NCBI RefSeq assembly: GCF_900113865.1
Contig: NZ_FOQY01000018.1
Span: 62,001-126,000, forward strand
Direction of reading: 5' to 3'
Source of the DNA: Streptosporangium canum
Lineage (GTDB): Bacteria > Actinomycetota > Actinomycetes > Streptosporangiales > Streptosporangiaceae
DNA: 64,000 nt
Both the position numbers and the translations under genes were made by a program. Each line of letters opens with the position of its first letter. Within the stretch, counting starts at the first letter, position 1. This document shows, in pieces, positions 41,389-50,206 of this stretch. The notes beneath the pieces are model-generated. The model was not told the origin of the DNA, searched no databases, and saw only the letters and a program-made list of their open reading frames with translations.

Positions 41389-42030
41389 GTGAGAGCCGCG
41401 CCTGTATGCCCGCGGTGTTTCGGCCCGCTCCGTCCGCCGAGCGCTTGGTCAAGCGCCTGGCGATGTGGTCCGCACGGTGACGTCCTGCCACTGCAGCCGC
41501 CGAGACGCCCCTCCTCCGCCGCTGTAGAGGCGATCAGCCGAAACGCCCTCGTCCCCGCCTGGCTGCCGTGGCCCCTGCCGCAGGGCTGGCTGGTCACCGG
41601 GCTGGCCGAGGCGGGTGACGAGCGCAGTGGCGTCAGGGCCACCGTGATCGCGCTCTCCGGCCCCTCTCTCATCCCCGGCCCGGCCGACCTGCTGATCATC
41701 GCCGAGGAGCCGGGGGTGGGCCTGGGGGCGGGGTTCGCCGGTCTGGAGGGCACCGATCCGGGCACGGGGTTCGACGAGGGGCCGCCGCACGCCAAGGTCG
41801 AGATCAAGGGGCATCCGGCGGCGCTGTGGTGCGTCGCGGCCGCCCCGGACCGGGCGGTCTACGCCGGTGAGGCACTGGGCAACTGGCTGTGGACGGTCGT
41901 CTGGCCGGCCGAGGCGGGTTACCTGATCACCCTGGCCGAGCTCTCCCTGCGTGACCTCCGAGATCAGGACCAGGCTCTCGACCTGCCCTTCGGCGCGTTC
42001 TCTCCGCGCCTGGGCGGCGAGGACGCCTGA
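41389..42030 (+). CDS. DUF6758-like protein with N-terminal zinc ribbon
   Basis: 213 residues from GTG 41389. The N-terminus has CPRC at 7-10 and CGPHG at 26-30, a likely zinc-binding CxxC...CxxH site. The rest is a conserved actinobacterial domain (PAWLPWPLPQGWLVTG, FDEGPPHAKVEIKGHPAALWCV, NWLWTVVWPAEAGYLI). Function unknown; the DUF number is from memory of similar proteins. Confidence 0.75.
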   Translation: MRAAPVCPRCFGPLRPPSAWSSAWRCGPHGDVLPLQPPRRPSSAAVEAISRNALVPAWLPWPLPQGWLVTGLAEAGDERSGVRATVIALSGPSLIPGPADLLIIAEEPGVGLGAGFAGLEGTDPGTGFDEGPPHAKVEIKGHPAALWCVAAAPDRAVYAGEALGNWLWTVVWPAEAGYLITLAELSLRDLRDQDQALDLPFGAFSPRLGGEDA

Positions 42031-42076
42031 CCCGGCACCGACCACTCCCCTCACGACGGCTCAAGGGGAGTGCGCG

Positions 42077-42688
42077 TTGGACGTCCAGTTCTTCGTCGAG
42101 GCATTCGTCACCATGTTCGTGATCATGGACCCGCCCGGCATCATCCCGCTCTTCCTGGCCTACACCCGCGGCCGCACGGAACGGCAGCGCACGCGGATCG
42201 CCTGGCAGGCGCCCATCGTCGCGTTCTGCCTCATCGTGCTCTTCGCGGTCTTCGGGCGGGCCATCCTGGGATACCTGCACGTCGAGGTGGCGGCCATGCA
42301 GATCGCCGGAGGCCTGCTGCTCCTGCTGGTCGCCCTGCAACTGCTCACCGGTGAGACCGGGCCGCCCCCCGACACGATGAAGTCCAACGTGAACGTCGCG
42401 CTGGTCCCGCTCGGCACCCCCCTGCTGGCCGGGCCGGGAGCCATCGTCGCGACGATCGTCTTCGCCCAGCAGGCCGGCCAGAAGAACGGCGGCATCCTGG
42501 CGCTGGCGCTGGCCATCGCGGCCGTGCACATCCTGCTCTGGGTGTTCATGCGCTTCTCGGTGACCATCCTGCGGGTCATCAAGGAGAACGGCGTCGAGCT
42601 CGTCACCCGCGTCTCGGGCCTGCTGCTCTCCGCCCTCGCCGTGCAGCTCATCATCACGGCGATCCGCACCCTCCTCGCGACGGGATAG
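42077..42688 (+). CDS. MarC-family integral membrane protein
   Basis: 203 residues, six transmembrane helices, with the family motif VTMFVIMDPPGIIPLFLAYT and a second NVALVPLGTPLLAGPGAI repeat. MarC proteins were once thought to be drug-resistance exporters, but their substrate is unsettled. It starts at TTG 42077 with GGGGAG 7 nt upstream; no ATG fits. Confidence 0.9.
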   Translation: MDVQFFVEAFVTMFVIMDPPGIIPLFLAYTRGRTERQRTRIAWQAPIVAFCLIVLFAVFGRAILGYLHVEVAAMQIAGGLLLLLVALQLLTGETGPPPDTMKSNVNVALVPLGTPLLAGPGAIVATIVFAQQAGQKNGGILALALAIAAVHILLWVFMRFSVTILRVIKENGVELVTRVSGLLLSALAVQLIITAIRTLLATG

Positions 42689-42820
42689 CGCCGTCCGACC
42701 CGCTATTGGCCTGAAACGGGCATTGGGCAGTGATTAGACGGGCGAATAGGGTGAATGGGGAGACTATCCGTTACCTGTGCTCGAACCGCAGGGTGGAGCG
42801 AGGCAGTAAAGTTCAGAAGC

Positions 42821-43537
42821 GTGACAGCGCGTATCGAACGAGTGGTGACCGAGGGCGTCGTCGATGTCGACGGCGCCGAGCACAAGGTCGAGAACAACAC
42901 CTGGATCCTGGGTGACGATGAGGAGGTCATCGTCATCGACCCCGCGCGCGACGCGGAGAAGATCCTGGAGAAGGTCGGCGAGCGGGAGGTGCTGGCCGTC
43001 GTCTGCACCCACGGCCTGCCCGACCACGTGGGCGCGGCCATCGAGGTGGCGGCGCGCGACGAGGCCGTGGTGGCACTCCACCCCAAGGACCGGCCGCTGT
43101 GGCGGCTGACCTGGCCGGACACCTGGCCGGACATCGACATGGAGGACGAGGGCGTGTTCGGCGTCGCGGACGTCGAGCTGGAGGTCCTGTCCACCCCCGG
43201 CGTCTCCCAGGGCGGCGTCTCGCTCTACTGCGAGGCCCTCGAAGCGGTCTTCACCGGCAAGTCCCTGCAGGCCGACGGGCCCGGCAGGATCGGCGGGGAG
43301 TATCCCGCGCTGGCCGACCAGCTCACCGCCATCGGCGGCCGGCTGTTCACCCTGCGCCACGGCACCCGCGTGCTGCCCGCGCACGGTGAGGAGACCACCA
43401 TCGGCGCCCTGGAGTCGCAGTTCGACGCGTGGCTGTCGGGCTCGCTGACCCGTGGCGACGTGATCGAGAAGACCGAGGGCCCGCTGAGCGACGGGACGCG
43501 GGCGGCCAAGATCAACCTGAAGCTCCTCGACGAGTAG
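42821..43537 (+). CDS. Metallo-beta-lactamase-fold protein lacking the metal ligands (pseudoenzyme)
   Basis: 238 residues from GTG 42821. The fold and landmarks of hydroxyacylglutathione hydrolase-like proteins are clear, but the metal sites are changed: THxHxDH has become THGLPDH (63-69), the PGH motif is TPGVSQ (Val128), and the FTGDTL motif is FTGKSL (Lys147). Only LPAHGEETT keeps its His. It probably cannot hold two zinc ions. TAAAGT eight bases before the GTG suggests a leaderless message. The RecB-like nuclease gene follows after 6 nt. Confidence 0.85.
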   Translation: MTARIERVVTEGVVDVDGAEHKVENNTWILGDDEEVIVIDPARDAEKILEKVGEREVLAVVCTHGLPDHVGAAIEVAARDEAVVALHPKDRPLWRLTWPDTWPDIDMEDEGVFGVADVELEVLSTPGVSQGGVSLYCEALEAVFTGKSLQADGPGRIGGEYPALADQLTAIGGRLFTLRHGTRVLPAHGEETTIGALESQFDAWLSGSLTRGDVIEKTEGPLSDGTRAAKINLKLLDE

Positions 43538-43543
43538 TCCTCC

Positions 43544-44425
43544 GTGGACCAGCTCCCCCTTGAGGGCATGCCGCGGCGGCTGTACTCCTGCACGCCGTCG
43601 CGGCTGAACACCTGGCTGGAATGTCCCCGGCGGCACCGGTTCACCTACATGGACCGGCCCTCGCCGCAGAAGGGCCCGCCCTGGGCGCACAACAGCGTGG
43701 GCGTCAGCGTGCACAACGCCCTGGCCGCCTGGTGGCGCGAGCCGTACGCCCGGCGGACGCCGGTGACGGCGGCCGTCCTGGTCACCCGCGGATGGATCAG
43801 CGAGGGCTTCCGCGACGCCGAGCAGTCGGCCGCCTGGCGTGACCGGGCCGGCGAGATGACCGCCGGATACGTCGCGAGCCTCGACCCCTCCGACGAGCCG
43901 GTCGGCGTCGAGCGGACCGTGGCCGCCAAGACCTCCGTCATCGCCGTCTCCGGCCGCGTCGACCGGCTCGACCGGCGTGGCGACGAGCTGGTCGTGGTCG
44001 ACTACAAGACCGGCCGCCGGCCCCTCACCGCGGACGACGCCCGGTCCTCGCTCGCGCTGGCCGTCTACGCCGTCGCCTCCTCCAGGGTGATGCACCGCCC
44101 GTGTCACCGGGTCGAGCTCCACCACCTGCCGACCGGCACGATCGCCGAGTGGGAGCACACCGACGCGTCCCTGGCCCGCCATCTGAGCCGGGCCGAGGAC
44201 ATCGCGGTCGAGGCCTCCGACGCCGAGGACCGCTACCGGGACTGGTCGGGTACGGCACGCACCAGGGGCGCCGACCGCACACCGCCCGGTGTCCCCCCGG
44301 AGATCGACGCGCTCTTCCCGCCCAAGCCCGGCCCCCTCTGCTCCTGGTGCGACTTCCGCAGGCACTGCCCGGAAGGGCAGGCGACCGGGGGTGACCGCCT
44401 GCCCTGGGACGGCCTGGCCGACTGA
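43544..44425 (+). CDS. RecB-family PD-(D/E)XK nuclease with Fe-S-type cysteines
   Basis: 293 residues from GTG 43544. The nuclease core is seen in SVGVSVHNALAAWW, GRVDRLDRRGDELVVVDYKTGR (Asp and catalytic Lys) and LALAVYAVA. One Cys near the N-terminus (WLECPRRHRF) and three at the end (CSWCDFRRHC) match the 4Fe-4S staple of AddB/Cas4-type nucleases. It should be a single-strand exonuclease in DNA repair. It is probably co-transcribed with the degenerate MBL-fold gene upstream. Confidence 0.88.
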   Translation: MDQLPLEGMPRRLYSCTPSRLNTWLECPRRHRFTYMDRPSPQKGPPWAHNSVGVSVHNALAAWWREPYARRTPVTAAVLVTRGWISEGFRDAEQSAAWRDRAGEMTAGYVASLDPSDEPVGVERTVAAKTSVIAVSGRVDRLDRRGDELVVVDYKTGRRPLTADDARSSLALAVYAVASSRVMHRPCHRVELHHLPTGTIAEWEHTDASLARHLSRAEDIAVEASDAEDRYRDWSGTARTRGADRTPPGVPPEIDALFPPKPGPLCSWCDFRRHCPEGQATGGDRLPWDGLAD

Positions 44426-44443
44426 CCCCGGGCACCCGCGGGC

Positions 44444-45361
44444 TCAGGCGGCCTGCGCGACCCCGTCCGGCCAGCGGCGGGGGTCGGTCAGGCCCTTGAG
44501 TCCCTTGCTCAGGTCGTAGCCCGCGGCGTCCAGGCGCGTCCGGGCCCCGGTGAGCATGTCGCGGGTGGAGGGCATGAACGCGCGGTCGTGCACGGTCTCG
44601 GGCACCGAGTTCATGCCCAGCCGGAAGGCCTTCAGCGCCGCGCTCACGGTGCTCCGGGGCACGTCGGGCAGCACGCCGTACAGCTTCCTGGCCCATTCGG
44701 GCAGCGAGTAGTAGCACAGCGCGCCGAACGGGAAGTAGGCGGGCTTGCCGGGGGTGAGCATCCGGAGCTCGGCGGGCAGGCGCGGCCACAGCAGGAAGCG
44801 CACCGTGGAGGCGGACTCCGGGGTCACCTTCAGGCGGGGCCGTATCCCGGCGAAGTAGTCGTCCATCTCCGCCGTCGAGCCGGGCACGTCCTCGGCGTGC
44901 AGGCCCACGTAGGTGGCGCTGCGGCGCTGCTCGGCCAGGTAGCGGTCGGCCTGGCGGTCGGTGAGGCCGAGGCCCGCCCGCCGGGCGACGGACAGGTAGG
45001 ACGAGACCTCGGCGCAGTGCACCCAGAGCAGCAGCTCGGGATCGTCCACGCGGTGGGTCCTGCCGGTGTCGGGGTCGTCGATGCGCAGCCGGCGGTGGAT
45101 CCCCCGGACCCGGCGGCCGATCTCGTCGGCCTCCGCCGGGCTGCCGAACGTGACCCGGCCCACGAAGTCCGCCGTACGGCGGAGCCGTCCGAACGGGTCC
45201 TCCTGGAAGTTGGAGTTCTGCCAGACCCCGCGCATCGCGAGCGGATGCAGCGCCTGGAGCATGAGGCCCCGGACCCCGCCGATCCACATGGAGCGGTCGA
45301 TGTGCACCAGCCAGGTCGCGGTGTGCGGGGGCTGGACGACGATGTCTTCGATGCTCGCCAT
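44444..45361 (-). CDS. MpaB/rubber-oxygenase-like (DUF2236) protein
   Basis: 305 residues. It matches the oxygenase MpaB family: MLQALHPLAMRGV, FGRLRRTADFVGRVTFG, RGIHRRLRIDDP, ELLLWVHCAEVSSYL and YYSLPEWARKLYGV. Relatives include the latex-clearing protein, a b-haem oxygenase; the His residues are consistent with haem binding. ATG 45361 was chosen; ATG 45385 is in frame. Substrate unknown. Confidence 0.85.
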   Translation of the reverse strand: MASIEDIVVQPPHTATWLVHIDRSMWIGGVRGLMLQALHPLAMRGVWQNSNFQEDPFGRLRRTADFVGRVTFGSPAEADEIGRRVRGIHRRLRIDDPDTGRTHRVDDPELLLWVHCAEVSSYLSVARRAGLGLTDRQADRYLAEQRRSATYVGLHAEDVPGSTAEMDDYFAGIRPRLKVTPESASTVRFLLWPRLPAELRMLTPGKPAYFPFGALCYYSLPEWARKLYGVLPDVPRSTVSAALKAFRLGMNSVPETVHDRAFMPSTRDMLTGARTRLDAAGYDLSKGLKGLTDPRRWPDGVAQAA

Positions 45362-45462
45362 AGTAAGTAGATGATTACACGGCATTCGACGGGGCGTCCA
45401 ACAGGGGGGCGCGCAACGGGGAAAGCGCTGGTCCGGGCGCCTCCGGGCCGGGCCGGGAGGCC

Positions 45463-46335
45463 TCAGCCCAGCAGGCGTGCCTCGGCCGCGTTCCAGAACC
45501 GGGTGAGCGCGGCGGCCGTCGTCTCCGGGGCCTCCACCGCGGGGGAGTGGGCGGCGCCGGGAACGACCACGCACTCGGCGTTCAGCCGGTCGGCCATCTC
45601 GGACTGCACCATCGGCGGCCAGCCGTCGTCGTGCTCGCCGTACAGGACCAGGGTGGGGACCTCGACCTGGGTGAGCTCGTCGCACCGGTCCGGCGTGGAG
45701 AGCACCTGCTCCGTCATCGTGGTCATGCCGGTCGGGGAGTTGGCGAACAGCCTCTTGCGCAGGAACGCGATGATCTCGTCCGGCACCCCGGCGGCCAGGG
45801 ACTCCGGCTCCATCCGGGTGTGCCATATGTGTTCCAGGCCGAACTCGGGCAGCTCCGCCAGCATGGTCCGGCCCGCGCGCTCGCGCACGCCGACGATCGA
45901 GGCGGGGCCCGAACTCATCAGCGTGTAGGAGGCGAACTTGGTGCGGCCGTCGATGACCGCCTCCCGGGTGACCAGGCCGCCGAAGGAGTGCCCGACCAGA
46001 TGCAGGGGCTCGCCCCCGCCGATCGTGTGCGCCAGGACGTCGATGTCGTTGCCGAGCGCCGCGCAGGTGTAGGCGCGGGGATCCTCAGGGCCGCCCGTCT
46101 CGAACTGCCCGCGCATGTCGACCGCGATGACCCGCCGTCCCGACTGGGCCAGCGTCTGCAGGACCGCGATGAAGTCCTCCTTGCTGCCCGTCAGGCCCGG
46201 GACCAGCAGGGCGGGCCAGCGCTCGGGGACGCCGCTGACAGGCATGGCCTCCAGAACGGCGAAGGCGCCCACCGTCGTGTCGACCTGACGGGATCGGACG
46301 CCAGGAGGCAGGGTCAGAAATCGCGGCGTACTCAC
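45463..46335 (-). CDS. Alpha/beta hydrolase
   Basis: 290 residues from GTG 46335. The nucleophile elbow is VGHSFGGLVT (Ser in GHSFG), the acid is in YGEHDDGWPP and the catalytic His in PGAAHSPAVE. The oxyanion region is VPGLTGSKEDF. Substrate unknown. Its promoter region contains a 19-bp tandem duplication. Confidence 0.87.
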   Translation of the reverse strand: MSTPRFLTLPPGVRSRQVDTTVGAFAVLEAMPVSGVPERWPALLVPGLTGSKEDFIAVLQTLAQSGRRVIAVDMRGQFETGGPEDPRAYTCAALGNDIDVLAHTIGGGEPLHLVGHSFGGLVTREAVIDGRTKFASYTLMSSGPASIVGVRERAGRTMLAELPEFGLEHIWHTRMEPESLAAGVPDEIIAFLRKRLFANSPTGMTTMTEQVLSTPDRCDELTQVEVPTLVLYGEHDDGWPPMVQSEMADRLNAECVVVPGAAHSPAVEAPETTAAALTRFWNAAEARLLG

Positions 46336-46359
46336 GTGGCCCCACGATACCTCTCTTGG

Positions 46360-46399
46360 TGACATGGCTCTGTGCGTCTGTGACATGGCTCTGTGCGTC
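46360..46399. repeat. 19-bp direct repeat, 21-bp period
   Basis: TGACATGGCTCTGTGCGTC occurs at 46360-46378 and 46381-46399, between the hydrolase start and the DEAD-box terminator. The two-turn spacing would put both copies on one face of the DNA, so a regulator site is possible. Confidence 0.8.
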
Positions 46400-46409
46400 C
46401 CAGGACGCG

Positions 46410-46443
46410 AAAAGGGGCGCCACCCTGCGGTCGCGCCCCTTTT
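46410..46443. terminator. Rho-independent-type terminator of the DEAD-box gene
   Basis: An 11-bp perfect stem AAAAGGGGCGC (46410-46420) with GCGCCCCTTTT (46433-46443), giving T-runs in both directions. It lies 13 bp after the helicase stop codon. Confidence 0.92.
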
Positions 46444-46455
46444 TCTTTGGTACGG

Positions 46456-48438
46456 CTAGCTCGGACGGCGTGGGCCCCGCTGCTGGCCCCTGCTCGGCGG
46501 ACGCCGGCGGCTCTGCGCCCTCTCGGAGGCCGCCGACGGGGCGATCTCGTCGTCGTCCGTCGCCAGGTCGGGCGACTGGAAGATCACCGAGAACGGGCTC
46601 GCCGGAATGATCTTCTCCGGCTGCGGCCGGGGCGCGGGCGCCTCCGCCACGGGCTCGTCGTCCCAGTGACCGTCCACGGACTCATCCTCCCACTGCGGAA
46701 CCTCGGCCACCGGCTCCCGCCTGCGGCGCGACCTGTCGGCCTGCTCCGCCACGGGCTCCCTGCGCGCCTGAACCCCGGTGCCCTCGGTGAGGCTCACCTC
46801 CGGGTTCAGCCCGGCCTTCCGGGTCCGGCCCCGGCGGGGCGCGGTCTCGGCGGGCTGGTCGTCACGGTTGTCATCCTTAGGAGACGTCACGTCCACCTCC
46901 ACCTCGGTGAGCTCGACGACGGGGCTCTGGATCTCCTGCTCCGTGACCGGAACCGGGGTCTCCTCGGCGGCACGGCCGGTGCGTGCGCGGCGACGCCGGG
47001 TCTCCTCGACCGGTGCCGCCTCGGCGACCGTCTCCTCCCGCACGTTCTCCACCGGCTCCGCGGCGTCCGCGCCCGTACGGCCGCCGCGGGTGCGGCGGCG
47101 CTCCCGGGGAGTGCGGGCGGGGCGCTCGCGTCGTTCGTCCCGCTCCTCCTCGCGTCCCCTGCGGGGACCGCGGGAGCGGACACGGCCGGTCTCGCCGAGG
47201 TCCTCGACCTCTTCGGCGGCCAGGCCCGCCCGGGACCGGTTGGCGTGCGGCAGCACGCCCTTGGTGCCCTCGGGGATGCCCAGGTCGCTGAAGACGTGCG
47301 GGGAGGTCGAGTAGGTCTCGACCGGCTCGGCGAAGTCGAGCGAGAGCGCGTTGTTGATGACCTTCCAGCGAGTGAGGTCCTCCCACTCCACGAAGGTCAC
47401 CGCGACGCCGGTCTTGCCCGCCCGGCCGGTGCGGCCGATCCGGTGCACGTAGGCCTTCTCGTCCTGCGGGCAGTCGTAGTTGACGACGTGCGTGACGTCG
47501 TCGACGTCGATGCCGCGCGCCGCGACGTCGGTCGCGACCAGCACGTCGATCTTGCCGTTGCGGAAGGCCCGCAGAGCCTGCTCGCGCTGGCCCTGGCCCA
47601 GGTCTCCGTGAACGGCCGCGGCGGCGAAGCCGCGCTCCTTGAGCTGCTCGACGACCATGTCGCAGGCGCGCTTGGTCTCACAGAAGATCATCGTGAGTCC
47701 GCGCCCGTCGCACTGGAGCAGACGGCCCACGATCTCGATCTTGTCCATCCGGTGCGCGCGCCAGACGAACTGGGTCGTCTGCGGCGTCGCCTCGGCCTCG
47801 GCGTCGTTGTTCTCGGCCCGCACGTGGGTGGGGCGGGTGAGGTAACGCCGGGACAGGGCGACGATCTCGCCCGGCAGGGTCGCGGAGAACAGCATCGTCT
47901 GCCGCTTCTCCGGGATGAGCTTGATGATGCGCTCGATGTCGGGCAGAAAGCCCAGGTCGAGCATGCGGTCGGCCTCGTCGAGGACGAGCACGTCGATCTG
48001 GCCGAGGTCGAGGTGCTTCTGCTTGACCAGGTCGAGCAGGCGCCCGGGGGTGCCGACGATCACGTCGACCCCCTGCTTGAGCGCTTCGACCTGGGGTTCG
48101 TAGGCGCGCCCGCCGTAAACGGTGAGAATCCGCGAGCCGAGCTTGCCGGCGGCCGTCACCAGGTCTTCGGTGACCTGGACGGCCAGCTCGCGGGTCGGCA
48201 CGACGACCAGCCCGCGGGGCTTCTTGCGGTTCTTCCGGGGCTTGCCGACACGTTGCAGCATCGCCACGCCGAAGGCGTAGGTCTTGCCGGTGCCGGTGCG
48301 CGCCTGGCCGATGATGTCCTGGCCGTTGAGGGCCAGGGGGAGTGCCATCTCCTGGATGGGGAACGGCGCGATGATGCCCTCGGTCTCGAGGGCATCGGCG
48401 ATCTCCGGTGTGACTCCGAGGTCTCGGAACGTCGTCAG
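46456..48438 (-). CDS. DEAD-box RNA helicase (RhlE-like) with long charged tail, apparent CTG start
   Basis: About 660 residues. Helicase motifs: Q motif (FRDLG...PFPIQEM), ARTGTGKT, PTRELA, DEAD as VLDEADRM, SATLP, ARGIDV and HRIGRTGRAG. The last 250 residues are a disordered Arg/Glu-rich tail, likely for RNA binding. The first ATG (48348) lies after the Q motif. Upstream in frame, TTFRDLGVTPEIADALE is conserved, preceded by CTG (48438) where relatives have Met; I found no ATG, GTG or TTG there. It matches the Rv3211 position and is divergent from the ferritin-like gene. Confidence 0.92.
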   Translation of the reverse strand: MTTFRDLGVTPEIADALETEGIIAPFPIQEMALPLALNGQDIIGQARTGTGKTYAFGVAMLQRVGKPRKNRKKPRGLVVVPTRELAVQVTEDLVTAAGKLGSRILTVYGGRAYEPQVEALKQGVDVIVGTPGRLLDLVKQKHLDLGQIDVLVLDEADRMLDLGFLPDIERIIKLIPEKRQTMLFSATLPGEIVALSRRYLTRPTHVRAENNDAEAEATPQTTQFVWRAHRMDKIEIVGRLLQCDGRGLTMIFCETKRACDMVVEQLKERGFAAAAVHGDLGQGQREQALRAFRNGKIDVLVATDVAARGIDVDDVTHVVNYDCPQDEKAYVHRIGRTGRAGKTGVAVTFVEWEDLTRWKVINNALSLDFAEPVETYSTSPHVFSDLGIPEGTKGVLPHANRSRAGLAAEEVEDLGETGRVRSRGPRRGREEERDERRERPARTPRERRRTRGGRTGADAAEPVENVREETVAEAAPVEETRRRRARTGRAAEETPVPVTEQEIQSPVVELTEVEVDVTSPKDDNRDDQPAETAPRRGRTRKAGLNPEVSLTEGTGVQARREPVAEQADRSRRRREPVAEVPQWEDESVDGHWDDEPVAEAPAPRPQPEKIIPASPFSVIFQSPDLATDDDEIAPSAASERAQSRRRPPSRGQQRGPRRPS

Positions 48439-48717
48439 CTTGGCCTGCCTAAATTCTCCGGTGAAGGCAGTCCTGCCGGGACCACGGGCTGAAAAAATTT
48501 CCCCGTGCCGGGTCCTCGCGGAAGGGCCAGCCCTCTCAATGTCATCAGCGACCGCTGCGGCATGACGCCGACTTCGGGGGCTTCCGGGAGCAGATCTCCC
48601 GGATTGACACAGTGCGGTCGCACTTTCTCAGAGCAGTGTACTCGATACCACAACGCGGAACCGATTTCTTAGTATTCCTGGTGAATCGCTGGGCGTGTCA
48701 ACTCGTAGGCTGCCTGC

Positions 48718-49368
48718 ATGAGTGATTCCCCTGCCGGTGTCGGCGACCTGCTCGGCGTCCTCGCCTACGCCGAGCTGACGGCGTTCCTCCGGCTCGCCGA
48801 GGACGCCACGCGGCACGCCCCCTCGCTGGCCGACCGGGCCGCCCTGGGCGACCTGGCCGCGACCGAGTACGCCCACTTCCGGCTGCTCCACGACCGCCTC
48901 GCCTCGCTCGGGATCGACCCGGAGGAGGCGATGGCCCCGTTCGTCGGGCCGCTGGACGACTGGCACGCCCAGACCACGCCGGGAGACTGGCTGGAGGCTC
49001 TGGTCAAGGCCTACGCCGGCACCGGGATCGCGCTCGACTTCTACCGCGAGGCCGCCGCCCACGTGGACGCCGAGACGCGGCGGCTCGTGGAGGAGGTGCT
49101 CGTCGACGAGGGGCGGTCGCAGTTCGCCGTGGAGCGGGTCGGCGCGGCCATCAAGGAGGACCCCACGCAGAGCGGACGGCTGGCGCTGTGGGCCAGGCGG
49201 ATGGTGGGGGAGGCGCTCAGCCAGGGGCGGCACGTGGCCGAGGCCCGGCCCGAACTCGCGAAGCTGCTGGTGGAGGCGGCGGGTGAGGACATCACCCGGA
49301 TGTTCGCCCGGCTGACCGAGGCGCACGGCCGGCGGATGGCCGCGATGGGGCTGACCCCGGGGCCGTAG
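48718..49368 (+). CDS. Ferritin-like fold protein (Rv3210c-like)
   Basis: 216 residues, all-helical. Candidate di-iron ligands are in YAELTAFLRLAEDA, ATEYAHFRLLHDRL, DFYREAAAHVD and LVDEGRSQFAVER (two ExxH-like helices). The fold is close to MiaE-type and other ferritin-like proteins. A redox or tRNA-hydroxylation role is possible but not shown. Divergent from the DEAD-box helicase across 279 bp, the order known from M. tuberculosis. Confidence 0.82.
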   Translation: MSDSPAGVGDLLGVLAYAELTAFLRLAEDATRHAPSLADRAALGDLAATEYAHFRLLHDRLASLGIDPEEAMAPFVGPLDDWHAQTTPGDWLEALVKAYAGTGIALDFYREAAAHVDAETRRLVEEVLVDEGRSQFAVERVGAAIKEDPTQSGRLALWARRMVGEALSQGRHVAEARPELAKLLVEAAGEDITRMFARLTEAHGRRMAAMGLTPGP

Positions 49369-49550
49369 CGCGTGTCCGTGTCCGTGGCGGGGCTGTGGCG
49401 CGTGAGCGGAGCCGCCGAGCTCGTCGCTGCCTCGCTCCGCGCCTGGGCCGGCGTCCGGGCCTTCCGCGGCGGGGCCGGCCGGGGGCCGGATTCCACGGAC
49501 GGGAGCCCCGCCGGGCGGAGATCCGGTCCGGCGTACGGCGGCGCGTGCGG

Positions 49551-49700
49551 GTCTCCGGGAGAGCGGGTCTGCTGATCGAGCAGCGTGAAGGTGCCAAACG
49601 GTTGTACCGTGCGAGACATGAGGGCCTCGCGCCGCTACGGCAGTTCCTTGACGAGATGTGGGCCGAACCGCTGGATTTCGCGCGCTGTGTTACGCAGGGG
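49551..49700 (+). pseudogene. Fragment of an ArsR-type regulator
   Basis: Within the 517-bp gap 49369-49885, one frame reads GRAGLLIEQREGAKRLYRAR, then HEGLAPLRQFLDEMW, which looks like the wing and last helix of an ArsR-family repressor. The preceding part is low-complexity and gives no HTH, and after about 49700 the frame loses meaning. I see nothing else in the gap. It is probably a decayed gene. Confidence 0.45.
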
Positions 49701-49885
49701 CGGCGCGGACTGTCCGGCCATCAGTCTGGAGCGGCACCGCGTCCGCCGGGCCCGCCGTCCGCACGGCTGCGCCCTGGGCGAACGCGAGGGATGTCGCGGG
49801 GACTGAGCCGGCGCCGTGCCCCGTCCCCCCCGGACCCGCGCCATGGCCGATGGGGGACGACGGCCTGGCGCGAGCCCTGAGATCT

Positions 49886-50116
49886 CTAGAGGGTGCCGCC
49901 GAAACCGACGGGCCGGGCCTCCTCCTCGCCGATCTCGATGAAGCCGAGCGAGGAGATCGGGACGAGGACTCTGCGGCCCTTGCTGTCGCTGATGCCGAAG
50001 ATGCCCCGGTCCGCGGTCAGGGCCTTGCCGAGCTCCTCCTCGACCTGCTCGGCCGAGAGGTCGGTCTCCACTACAAGCTCACGGTGCACGGAACGCACGC
50101 CGATTTTGATTTCCAT
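49886..50116 (-). CDS. DUF3107 small protein (TB9.4-like)
   Basis: 76 residues from ATG 50116 behind AAAGGGAG: MEIKIGVRSVHRELVVETD, then DRGIFGISDSKGRRVLVPI and a conserved end RPVGFG. This matches DUF3107 (Rv3208A/TB9.4). Function unknown. It follows the TetR regulator on the same strand, the order known from M. tuberculosis. Confidence 0.93.
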   Translation of the reverse strand: MEIKIGVRSVHRELVVETDLSAEQVEEELGKALTADRGIFGISDSKGRRVLVPISSLGFIEIGEEEARPVGFGGTL

Positions 50117-50206
50117 CGTGCTCCCTTTCGACGAGGGTTGCTCGTCCCATGGTCGCCCCAACGGCGGCCCGACGCGCCGGTTGATCGCGTCAAGCGAACA
50201 GATGCG

